From assembly GCA_019454125.1 (NCBI GenBank), contig CP075365.1, positions 1,792,218 through 1,856,217 of the forward strand: a DNA stretch of 64,000 bases, written 5' to 3'. Source of the DNA: Fimbriimonadaceae bacterium. GTDB lineage: Bacteria > Armatimonadota > Fimbriimonadia > Fimbriimonadales > Fimbriimonadaceae. Both the position numbers and the translations under genes were made by a program. This document shows positions 34,899-42,522 of the stretch, one piece after another. Position 1 is the first letter of the stretch, and each line of letters starts with the position of its first letter. The notes under the pieces were generated by a model. It made no database searches. It was given only the letters and a program-made list of their open reading frames with translations, and was not told the DNA's origin.

Positions 34899-35519
34899 CT
34901 AATCGCTCGTGAGCGGCGGGTTGCGCATAAGTGAGATGAGCACCAGGAGCGCGACCCCCGTTGCGAACAGATACCCCTCGCTTCCCTCCGGAATCTCCAC
35001 ATTAAACTCAGGGTAGTGGCGCGCCGCCGCCGGCGAAGGTTCGGGAGGAAGAACCCGCTTGCGGGGAGCACTTGCGAACCGATTGTCCCGGGCGACAGGA
35101 AGGGGACGCGCGTTCTGGCCCATGGCGGACGAGACCATAGGGCCCGAACTCGGGCCGGCGATCCGTTCTTCTAGGCCCGGCAGGGCCCGGGGGAGCAGCG
35201 CCCCGTCGCCCTTTGTCACAAAGATCACGGGACTGCCGGGATAGGCCCGCCCGACCCGACGGAGCATCTTCTCGACTTGCGGCGTCCTAAGGGGCGCCTC
35301 GACCTGCATCACCACGACCCGCGGGGAGAGCAGTTCCAGCCAGCTCGCACGGCTGACCCGGGGAACCCAAGGCAGCACACCGGAAGCGGCGTCCACACGC
35401 ACTTCCGGGGGCAGGTTGGGCGGGGGGACCCTGCCGTCCTGCGGAGTCTCCGCCCGGGCTGCCCCTGTCGCAAGGGACAGCCCTGCCATAAGGATCGCCA
35501 TTGACCCTGCTTTTTGCAC
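34899..35519 (-). CDS. exported protein with C-terminal membrane anchor, function unknown
   Basis: 206 residues. A signal peptide (AILMAGLSLATGAARA) is followed by a Pro-rich stretch, then a region LSPRVVVMQVEAPLRTPQVEKML...PGSPVIFVTKGDGALLP, a proline/arginine-rich linker and one C-terminal membrane helix (YLFATGVALLVLISLM). No known domain recognised. Ends five bases past the convergent VOC gene; the region upstream carries the groES operator. Confidence 0.5.
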   Translation of the reverse strand: MQKAGSMAILMAGLSLATGAARAETPQDGRVPPPNLPPEVRVDAASGVLPWVPRVSRASWLELLSPRVVVMQVEAPLRTPQVEKMLRRVGRAYPGSPVIFVTKGDGALLPRALPGLEERIAGPSSGPMVSSAMGQNARPLPVARDNRFASAPRKRVLPPEPSPAAARHYPEFNVEIPEGSEGYLFATGVALLVLISLMRNPPLTSD

Positions 35520-35652
35520 GCTAACCTCTCAAGCGGTGGCGGTTGATGGTCCGCCGTCCATCCCTTTATAGACGAGGTTTCGTGGGGACGGGCAAACATT
35601 CCGAGATTTTCTGAAAAGTTTGCGGAGGCGGTGCGTCTCCAGACCTGGGCGG

Positions 35653-35679
35653 TTGGCACTCTCGCGGATATACTGCCAA
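35653..35679 (+). promoter_or_regulatory. CIRCE-like HrcA operator upstream of groES
   Basis: TTGGCACTC, nine bases, then TACTGCCAA: the layout of CIRCE (TTAGCACTC-N9-GAGTGCTAA) with a mismatched inner part of the right arm. A third element GAGTGCCAA (35703-35711) is the exact complement of the left arm and overlaps the ribosome binding site region just before the groES ATG. HrcA repression of groESL is the expected regulation; no hrcA is in the window. Confidence 0.7.
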
Positions 35680-35717
35680 TCGCATTATCACTCTCACTCA
35701 AGGAGTGCCAAACCACT

Positions 35718-36035
35718 ATGAAGCTTCAACCTCTGCACGACCGCATCGTCGTCGAAGCCGCGCCGAAGGAGGAGACCACCGCGGGCGGCATCATCCTTCC
35801 TGACACGGCCAAAGAAAAGCCGCTGAGGGGCACCGTCATCGCGGTCGGCCCCGGCAAGCGGATGGACTCCGGCACGCTCGCCCCGATGGACGTCAGCGCC
35901 GGCGACACGGTCCTTTATGGCAAGTACTCGGGCACCGAGGTCACCGTCGAAGGCAAGGATTACATCATCCTACGCGCCGACGACGTCCTGGCCGTCTTGA
36001 CCGGGGTGAAGGAAACGGTGGGGGCGTCGAGCTAA
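35718..36035 (+). CDS. groES: co-chaperonin GroES
   Basis: 105 residues: [19 protein letters not shown], the mobile-loop [45 protein letters not shown] and [11 protein letters not shown]. It forms the seven-membered lid on the GroEL ring. ATG 35718, with the GGAG of AAGGAGTGCC as ribosome binding site. Three bases separate it from groEL. Confidence 0.97.
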   Translation: MKLQPLHDRIVVEAAPKEETTAGGIILPDTAKEKPLRGTVIAVGPGKRMDSGTLAPMDVSAGDTVLYGKYSGTEVTVEGKDYIILRADDVLAVLTGVKETVGASS

Positions 36036-36038
36036 GCC

Positions 36039-37634
36039 ATGGCTGCCAAGGACCTTAAGTTCAGCCAGGAGGCCCGCGCCCGTCTCGAGGCCGGTGTCGA
36101 TAAGCTCGCCAACGCGCTGAAGGTGACTCTCGGCCCCCGCGGCCGCTACGTCGTGCTGGACAAGAAGTTCGGCTCGCCGCAGATCATCAACGACGGAGTC
36201 ACCATCGCGAAAGAGATCGAGGTCGAAGACCGCTTTGAGAACATGGGCGCGCAGCTGATCCGCGAAGTCAGCAGCAAGACCAACGACACCGCGGGCGACG
36301 GCACCACCACCGCCACCGTCCTCGCCCAGGCCATCTTCAAGGAAGGCGCGCGGAACGTGGCCGCCGGGTCGAACCCGATGCAGATCAACAAGGGCATCCA
36401 GACCGCCGCCGCCGCCATCGTCGAAGAGCTCACCAAGATGAGCAAGCCGGTCGAGGGCCAGAAGGGGATGGAGGAGGTCGCCACCATCTCCGCCAAGGAC
36501 AAAGGCATCGGCTCCCTTGTGGCGGAGATCATCAACAAGGTGGGCAAAGACGGCGTCACGACCGTCGAGGAAGGCAGGACCGCCGAGACCACCTTTGAGA
36601 TCGTCGACGGTCTGCAGTTCGACAAGGGCTACATGTCGCCCTATTTCGTCACCGACGCCACCCGCATGGAGGCCGTCTTCGAGAACCCGATGATCCTTCT
36701 CCATGAGAAGAAGATCAGCTCCGTGCAGGACATCGTCCCGCTACTAGAGAAGGTGCTTCGGATGGGCCGCCCGCTCGTGATCGTCGCCGAGGACATCGAG
36801 AACGAGTGCCTTGCCACCCTCGTGCTCAACCGTCTGCGCGCGAACCTGCCTGTCGCCGCCGTCAAGGCGCCCGGCTTCGGCGACCGCCGCAAGGCGATGC
36901 TGGAAGACATGGCCATCCTCACCGGGGGCCAGTTCATCAGCGACGACCTCGGCATCAAGCTCGAGAACGTCACGCCCGACATGCTCGGTCAAGCCGCCAA
37001 GGTCGTCATCACAAAAGACCACACCACCATCGTCGACGGCAAGGGCGAGAAGGGCGCCATCGAGGGCCGCTTGAGCCAGATCAAGCGCCAAATCGAGACG
37101 ACCGACAGCAACTACGACAAGGAGAAGCTGCAGGAGCGCCAGGCCAAGCTCAGCGGCGGCGTCGCCGTCATCAAGGTCGGCGCGGCCACCGAGACCGCCC
37201 TCAAGGAGCAGAAAGCCCGGATCGAGGACGCCCTCTCGGCCACCCGAGCGGCGCTGGAAGAAGGCATCGTCCCCGGTGGCGGCACCGCGCTCATCACGGC
37301 GGGCAAGGTCCTCGATGGCATGAGGTTGGAAGGCGACGAGCAGATCGGCCTCAACATCCTGCGCCGGGCGATCGAAGCGCCCCTTCGCACGATTGCGGAG
37401 AACGCGGGCGCCGAGGGCAGCGTGATCGTGGAGAAGGTCAAGACCGAGGGCAAGGGCTTCAACGCGGCCACGCTCGTCTATGAAGACCTGCTCGCGGCCG
37501 GTGTCGTCGACCCCACCAAGGTCGTCCGCACTTGCCTGCAGAACGCCTCCTCCATCGCCGGGCTCCTCCTGACGACCGAAGCGGCCATCGCCGAGGTTCC
37601 GAGGCAGGAAGACGAAGGCCACCACCACCACTAA
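36039..37634 (+). CDS. groEL: chaperonin GroEL with histidine tail
   Basis: 531 residues with the complete GroEL architecture: [23 protein letters not shown], the ATP-binding [12 protein letters not shown], and VVPGGGTAL (here [10 protein letters not shown]). Only the tail differs: instead of a Gly-Gly-Met repeat it ends [11 protein letters not shown], four consecutive histidines. Folding chamber with GroES. Second gene of the CIRCE-controlled operon. Confidence 0.97.
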   Translation: MAAKDLKFSQEARARLEAGVDKLANALKVTLGPRGRYVVLDKKFGSPQIINDGVTIAKEIEVEDRFENMGAQLIREVSSKTNDTAGDGTTTATVLAQAIFKEGARNVAAGSNPMQINKGIQTAAAAIVEELTKMSKPVEGQKGMEEVATISAKDKGIGSLVAEIINKVGKDGVTTVEEGRTAETTFEIVDGLQFDKGYMSPYFVTDATRMEAVFENPMILLHEKKISSVQDIVPLLEKVLRMGRPLVIVAEDIENECLATLVLNRLRANLPVAAVKAPGFGDRRKAMLEDMAILTGGQFISDDLGIKLENVTPDMLGQAAKVVITKDHTTIVDGKGEKGAIEGRLSQIKRQIETTDSNYDKEKLQERQAKLSGGVAVIKVGAATETALKEQKARIEDALSATRAALEEGIVPGGGTALITAGKVLDGMRLEGDEQIGLNILRRAIEAPLRTIAENAGAEGSVIVEKVKTEGKGFNAATLVYEDLLAAGVVDPTKVVRTCLQNASSIAGLLLTTEAAIAEVPRQEDEGHHHH

Positions 37635-37645
37635 TTTGCATGCCG

Positions 37646-37712
37646 AACCCTCGCCCCTCCGGGGGAGAGGGTCGGTGAGCGAGCGAACCGGGGTGAGGGT
37701 GCCCGGATACCC
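37646..37712. repeat. intergenic palindromic repeat (CCCTC-rich type)
   Basis: The gap after groEL holds CCCTCGCCCCTCCGGGGGAGAGGG and then GTCGGTGAGCGAGCG, AACCGGGGTGAGGGTG: a common genomic palindromic-repeat style in which C-rich and G-rich arms pair. It may also act as the groESL terminator. Similar elements occur near 39.3 and 42.0 kb. Confidence 0.6.
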
Positions 37713-37797
37713 GGCTGGACAGGGTGTAGCTGGGAACTTAGTCAGGCTCCATGCCTAGACCCTCAGAAAATTAAGGCATGGAGCTCGGAAGGCGGTG

Positions 37798-38040
37798 CTA
37801 GCCGCCGGTCGTCCCTGCGGGCGGGTCAGGGGTCTTGTCCTCGATAACCACGTCCGGAGTCTTGTCCTCGACATGAACGTTCACATCGGGCGGCTGGGCG
37901 GGAGGGTTCACCTCGACCTTGGCGGGCGGATTGATGACCGTGTCGGGGTCACTGTCCTCTACGAAGCACCCTGTGGCAAGCAATCCGATGCCGGCCATAG
38001 CGATGCAGCGAACGACGTTCTCATGCAAGGTGAAAGGCAT
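37798..38040 (-). CDS. small lipoprotein
   Basis: 80 residues. A signal region (CIAMAGIGLLATGC) ends in a lipobox Cys; the rest is a Pro/Asp/Val-rich low-complexity tail (INPPAKVEVNPPAQPPDVNV, then repeated EDKTPDVV and EDKTPDPP). Such short lipoproteins are typically membrane spacers. No family recognised. Confidence 0.6.
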   Translation of the reverse strand: MPFTLHENVVRCIAMAGIGLLATGCFVEDSDPDTVINPPAKVEVNPPAQPPDVNVHVEDKTPDVVIEDKTPDPPAGTTGG

Positions 38041-38452
38041 GATGCGAACAACGGAGCGACTGATAAGGGTTCGGTAAAGAAGCTAACCGTTTGGCTAAGA
38101 AAGCGGTGAAGGCCCCGGGCCTCGCACCGGGGTGCCCCCGGACCTCAGTCAGGCGTTGTGCTCCTGAACGGAGCCGTGCAACTCGAAAACTTCGGTTGCG
38201 GGAGACCGGTTGCCATGTACTGGAGTCAGGGTTTCGTGGGCGATATCGTCGCACGAATGGCACGCAGGCCACCGGAATTCGGGATTCACAGGACATCATC
38301 CCGACCATGCGCCGAGGTATGTTACGGGGGAATTTGCGTTCCGTCGGTTTCCAGTAACGGGCCCGAAGATGGAAGGGGTCGTCGCTTTGGTCTTCAGCGA
38401 CCAATTCATCCAGGAACTCTAGCCGGGACTGATTAGGCCGCAAGGGCTCATA
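38041..38452. other. intergenic region with no supportable gene
   Basis: About 410 bases. Open frames exist on both strands (for example 38158-38436 plus and part of a long minus frame), but none has a recognisable family, a ribosome binding site or a coherent composition. Base composition falls towards the following gene. The AAGGGCTCATA just before 38453 could serve as that gene's ribosome binding site. Confidence 0.6.
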
Positions 38453-39217
38453 ATGAAACACTCTTCGACTCTTTGCTTCCGTGCAACGATAAGTTTCCTG
38501 GCTCTTGGCCTTGCTACTGTGGGGTCTGCAGACACATACGCTTATGCATTTGCTAGCGTCGAACTGTACGATGTTGGCTTTACGAAGGTTGCATGGCAAT
38601 ATGTGCAATACCAGCCTGATCACGCATACGCGTACGTCTCTAGAAACTTGTCGTTTGGACAAGCACTCGCAACGACTAACATCTGCCATCCTTCCGCTTC
38701 GTCCGACGCCTACGTAGCGAGTTCTATCAACCGGCCAGACCCGATCGTAAACAGTCAAGCCAAATCGTGGGTCGAGACTTATGACCGTGTCCACGTGACT
38801 TCTCAGTCCCGGCCCCATGGGAGCCCGGTGCGCCTGAGGATCGGATTCGTACCGTCTGTGGGCTGGCGGTGTTCTTTGCCGGATTGGCGTGCCGACGCCA
38901 CGGCCTCTGGAACGTTAAGCGCAGCCGGGCAGCAGTCAGGATTTACCTGGTCGCTCAAGACTGGCCCGGTCGATTATCTTCCTGCTATCGTCATCGACAC
39001 GACTATCGGTGCTTCTTTTATATTAAGCTCGAAGCACCAAGTTGCCGCATATGCTCAGGTTAACAGCTGGTACGACCCGCTAGACAGCATTTCCACGGTC
39101 AAGTGTCAGTCGACAATCTATATCGAGGGGCCGACTTCTGTAAAGTGCCAAAGTGCGCACGACGGGTCTGTGTACCCTTCAAGGCCTTACACCCTGGCTA
39201 ACGGGGATTGGCAATAG
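38453..39217 (+). CDS. secreted protein of atypical composition, function unknown
   Basis: 254 residues. Signal peptide TISFLALGLATVGSADT; the mature part is rich in Tyr, Ser and Ala (YAYAFASVELYDVGF, HAYAYVSRNLSF, HQVAAYAQVNSWYD) with four Cys that could form disulphides. No domain recognised. It is visibly more AT-rich than its neighbours and lies between repeats, with a gene-poor stretch upstream, suggesting recent transfer. It may be secreted or surface-attached. Confidence 0.55.
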   Translation: MKHSSTLCFRATISFLALGLATVGSADTYAYAFASVELYDVGFTKVAWQYVQYQPDHAYAYVSRNLSFGQALATTNICHPSASSDAYVASSINRPDPIVNSQAKSWVETYDRVHVTSQSRPHGSPVRLRIGFVPSVGWRCSLPDWRADATASGTLSAAGQQSGFTWSLKTGPVDYLPAIVIDTTIGASFILSSKHQVAAYAQVNSWYDPLDSISTVKCQSTIYIEGPTSVKCQSAHDGSVYPSRPYTLANGDWQ

Positions 39218-39287
39218 AACGTGGACAATACCGCCTAAATCCTTAGATTTGGCGGTGGCACGTGGCCGGAGCGATGTCTTCGGCACC

Positions 39288-39320
39288 CAAGCCCCTCCTT
39301 CCGCGAGGGAGAGGGGGGAA
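39288..39320. repeat. short palindromic repeat (CCCCTCC...GGAGAGGGG type)
   Basis: GCCCCTCCTTCCGCGAGGG followed by AGAGGGGGG pairs as a hairpin; close relative of the element at 42001-42031. Lies in the gap between the convergent genes ending at 39217 and 39371. Confidence 0.6.
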
Positions 39321-39370
39321 CGCCTTGCCAAGCTCCGCTGTTGGCGATCGACAATTCCGGCGGTTTGAGC

Positions 39371-40636
39371 TTACGGCTTCTTCTTGATCAAGAACCCCGA
39401 ACGATCGTCGACTTGTCCGAATACGATCGGTTGACCCCGCTCGTTCAAGACCGTCAAGGTCGTGCCGTTCTCCTCGACTCTGTACGTCCTCTTAACGTTC
39501 TCCGCCTTCCGGTTGCCTTGGTTGATGTCGCTGAGCGTATCGACCAGGTAGTACTGGACCGCGCCGCTACGGTCCTTGAACGGGGTGATCCCTGTCACAA
39601 AGGCGGTGTGCCCTTCGATGGGGACCTTGATCGGGTTCAGAGCGGTGCCTTTCCACTGGAAGATCGCGTAGTTCATCGTCAAGTCCGCCCCGTCCTTGAG
39701 GTCGTCGAGGACGTTGCGGGCGAACTGCTCGTATCGGATATCGAGCCCGAGCCTCTTCCGATCGCTGTAGGCCTTGGCCCCCGCAAGAGCGTCGCTAAAG
39801 ATCGTGCCAGAGACGTTTAACGCGTTGGCACCGGTCTTGTAGTCTGTCTTAAGGGCGTCGGTAATTGTTTGGACGTCGTCTTCCAGCGTGATCTTGCCCA
39901 ACTTGACCAGGTACTTAAGCGACCGGGCCGAAGAAGCGGGGGTGCACATCCACGGGGCCTCATCGACCTTTTCGACCTCGGTCTCCTTGATGCCGATCGC
40001 GACCCGCTCGCCGGGCTTCTCGCCCGCGTCGCCCAACGTGTACCCGTGAAGATCGAGCGGGAACGGCCTGGGCACGGGCCCACGCCCGGAAGCGAAGACC
40101 GCCAGGTCATGGGCGGCGGTCGTGTTCACCCAAGGTCGAGGGAACTGCTCGTTGAGTCCTCCACCTGCGAGGTGCGTGACCTGGGTCACGGGCGAGAACG
40201 TCCGACTCCCGGACGGGGCGTCAAAAAGGGGCTCGCTCCCGAACGAGGCCACGGTCCAGCAGGCTCCTAGGAACTCGATCGACGCGCACGGGAGCGGCGC
40301 CTCGAGCGTCCAGGCCTCCCGTCCGACGAGGTCGGCCCCGTCGCGCAGGACGACCGTGAGGTTCTTGACCACCCACTGCGCGGGGCCGAACACCGAGTTT
40401 GAGGCCAGGACGTTGAGGTAGCCGACGTACTGGTCGGTCTCCGGGTCATACGCCATTCGGTCGAAATCCTGCCGCTCGAGTCGGAAGACGTACTGCCCCG
40501 TGTCCGAGCTCGCGTGGTAGACCGTGAGGTTCTCACGGAGCCAGCTGACCTGCTGGACCTCCAGATCGAACGGAAGGACGAGACTCGGGAGTGCGAGCGC
40601 CAAGAAGGCTGTTGCCGGACGCAAGGGACGTGTCAT
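39371..40636 (-). CDS. secreted C39-like (papain-fold) cysteine peptidase candidate
   Basis: 421 residues from ATG 40636, with an N-terminal signal (AFLALALPSLVLPFD). The C-terminal half has APWMCTPASSARSLKYLV, a likely catalytic Cys at the start of a helix, later GHTAFVTGITPF with the catalytic His, and YYLVDTLSD with the third residue, the order seen in C39-like peptidases. The N-terminal half is beta-rich and unrecognised. It would act outside the membrane, possibly in processing or surface turnover. Divergent from the next gene. Confidence 0.6.
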   Translation of the reverse strand: MTRPLRPATAFLALALPSLVLPFDLEVQQVSWLRENLTVYHASSDTGQYVFRLERQDFDRMAYDPETDQYVGYLNVLASNSVFGPAQWVVKNLTVVLRDGADLVGREAWTLEAPLPCASIEFLGACWTVASFGSEPLFDAPSGSRTFSPVTQVTHLAGGGLNEQFPRPWVNTTAAHDLAVFASGRGPVPRPFPLDLHGYTLGDAGEKPGERVAIGIKETEVEKVDEAPWMCTPASSARSLKYLVKLGKITLEDDVQTITDALKTDYKTGANALNVSGTIFSDALAGAKAYSDRKRLGLDIRYEQFARNVLDDLKDGADLTMNYAIFQWKGTALNPIKVPIEGHTAFVTGITPFKDRSGAVQYYLVDTLSDINQGNRKAENVKRTYRVEENGTTLTVLNERGQPIVFGQVDDRSGFLIKKKP

Positions 40637-40826
40637 GAGAGTTCCTCGGAAGGATTCCGTACCCGTCACTATACGCAATCTTTACTGAGGACGGCCTAAA
40701 ATTCTATGGCAGTCGCCTCCCAACCCCCAGATGGGGCCGAAGGGCGCCAGAAGAATGAAAGTCGCCGCCCGCGCGCGGAAAGCTTGTTTTATCGTGTACG
40801 CACTTCTTCAAAATGCGGGTGGCCCC

Positions 40827-41963
40827 ATGAAAACTCGCGCTTTCAAACTCGCTTCTTTCTCCCTCGTCGTCACGGCCCTGGCCGCTTCCCCGGTCGTCGC
40901 CCAGGTCGGTGGCGGTCTGCCGGGATTCGTGCAACTGCAACCTTCCACCCCTGGGACGGCACAAGTCGGCAACGCAAACCTCGACGGTCGTCTCATTGCC
41001 AGCAGGGTCGGCCTCGGCGTCTCGCCCAACTATCCGCTTTCCTTCCCGAACACCCTTGGTAACAAGGTCGTCCTCTATGGGCAGTCCGGCAGCGTTTACG
41101 GACTGGGCATCGCCGACAATCAGATGCGGATCTTCTCGGATTTCTCGACCTCCTCGATCGGCTTCGGCACCGGGAACGCGCTGAGCTTTAACGAGACGAT
41201 GCGGTTGACGGGCACGGGCCGTCTCGGCATTGGGACGTCCTCGCCGCAAGGATTGCTGGACGTTTCCGGATCGGCCCTGTTCCAAAGCTCCGTCCTGGCT
41301 CAATCCGCCAACAAGTCTGTCCGCACCCACTTCTCCGGCCTCAACGGCGTCATCGAACTTGACGGGACAAATTCCTCGAGAGGGATCTACCTCGGCCCGA
41401 TCAATGAGAGCGGCAACGAGGTCCTAGGGATCACAACGTTGAACAACGCCGGTAACACATTCACCGGCGGCTTCCTGCGCACGAGTGACACGACCTCCCG
41501 GATGGTCGCCACCGTCAAGAACTTCATAGAGGTCAACCCCGACGACCCATCGACCGACATCGTCTACGCTTGCATCGAAGGGCCGGAGGCGGCGATGTAC
41601 GTGCGCGGTACGGGCCAGCTCGTGAACGGCCGGGCCATCATCGAGCTCCCCCAACACTTCCGGGTGCTGGCCGACGGCGACAGCATCACGGTGATCCTCA
41701 CGCCAGGCTCCTTGAGCTCCAAAGGCCTCGCCTATGAGCGCAAAGGCCTCGGCGGGATCACAGTCGGCGAGATTGGCGGGGGGCGGGGCAACTACCGCTT
41801 CGATTGGGAGGTCAAGGCCACCCGCGCTCGTTTCCGCGACTACAAAGTGCTCCGCTCTTGGGAGGACAGGCTGCCCGCCGACGCCTTGCCTGCCAAGGCC
41901 TGGGCCGACCGCATGACCGGCTTCCAGCGCGACCAAGCCGCGCAGCACCGATCCCGCCCCTGA
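40827..41963 (+). CDS. secreted tail-fibre/adhesin-like protein
   Basis: 378 residues, signal peptide ASFSLVVTALAASPVVAQ. The middle has repeats like the 'GTG-LGIGTSSP' head-domain repeats of phage-like fibres (MRLTGTGRLGIGTSSPQGLL, SSRGIYLGPINESGNEVLG). The last about 140 residues carry VYACIEGPEAAMYVRGTGQ, IIELPQHFRVLADGDSITV and WEVKATRARF, a conserved ending of secreted fibre-like proteins in several phyla. Probably a surface fibre; no catalytic site. ATG 40827 fixed by the signal peptide. Confidence 0.65.
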   Translation: MKTRAFKLASFSLVVTALAASPVVAQVGGGLPGFVQLQPSTPGTAQVGNANLDGRLIASRVGLGVSPNYPLSFPNTLGNKVVLYGQSGSVYGLGIADNQMRIFSDFSTSSIGFGTGNALSFNETMRLTGTGRLGIGTSSPQGLLDVSGSALFQSSVLAQSANKSVRTHFSGLNGVIELDGTNSSRGIYLGPINESGNEVLGITTLNNAGNTFTGGFLRTSDTTSRMVATVKNFIEVNPDDPSTDIVYACIEGPEAAMYVRGTGQLVNGRAIIELPQHFRVLADGDSITVILTPGSLSSKGLAYERKGLGGITVGEIGGGRGNYRFDWEVKATRARFRDYKVLRSWEDRLPADALPAKAWADRMTGFQRDQAAQHRSRP

Positions 41964-42036
41964 CCCCCTCCCCGGCCTCAGGGATCGGTGTGCCGCAGAG
42001 CCCCCTCTCCCTCCGCGAAGGAGAGGGGGGCCGGAA
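41962..42036. repeat. composite palindromic repeat after the fibre gene
   Basis: Starts with GACCCCCTCCCCGGCCTCAG and continues with CCCCCTCTCCCTCCGCG paired to AAGGAGAGGGGGG (42001-42031), a near-perfect hairpin. It fills the gap between two convergent genes and can also terminate both. Confidence 0.65.
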
Positions 42037-42037
42037 C

Positions 42038-42361
42038 CTAAGAAAGGGCTCGGTACAGGAGGAGGGCAAGGGCGAGCGCGAAGAGGGTTCCGAAGGTCGG
42101 AACCGTGTAACGGGTAAGGCGCTCGGGGATGAACGCGTCGAAGACGTATCCCTTTTCGGCTCCGTGCTCCTTCGCCAGGGTCGTCAAGGGGCACTTCATG
42201 CCGTTGCCGACGAAGACGACGCACTCGACGACCACCAAGCCCAAAGCGATGTACGTGCCGGTGCCAATGCGGGCGACGATCCCGCAGTAGAGGATGTAGA
42301 CGACCGACCCCGCCATCACCAGATAGATCAGCGTATGCACCAGCCGGATCGCTGAGAGCAT
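42038..42361 (-). CDS. small membrane protein
   Basis: 107 residues with three membrane helices (IRLVHTLIYLVMAGSVVYILYCG region, TYIALGLVVVECVVFVG, GTLFALALALLLY). A conserved-looking loop MKCPLTTLAKEHGAEKGYVFDAF resembles the CPLT segment of DUF2784-like membrane proteins. Function unknown. Confidence 0.55.
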   Translation of the reverse strand: MLSAIRLVHTLIYLVMAGSVVYILYCGIVARIGTGTYIALGLVVVECVVFVGNGMKCPLTTLAKEHGAEKGYVFDAFIPERLTRYTVPTFGTLFALALALLLYRALS

Positions 42362-42522
42362 AGGCAGATTATGTCCGTCGTGCGGCCGAGGGCGCGGTCC
42401 GATCCAGAGGGAGCGCGGGGGGAACGTTACGCCGGGCGTTGGTGCCCGGAGGGTCGATCCTGTGGTTGCCGGTTAGAATACAGGACGCGAGACGGGCACC
42501 GGCTTCGTCGTCGGGCGATCCT

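Noticed and set aside
35653-35711. Outer half-sites 41 bases apart as the main CIRCE
   Set aside because: TTGGCACTC and GAGTGCCAA are perfect complements, but HrcA sites use a 9-base spacer; the inner pair has that spacing.
38021-38818. 265-codon minus-strand frame over the gene-poor region
   Set aside because: It overlaps the exported plus-strand gene at 38453 and the lipoprotein start, with no recognisable motif.
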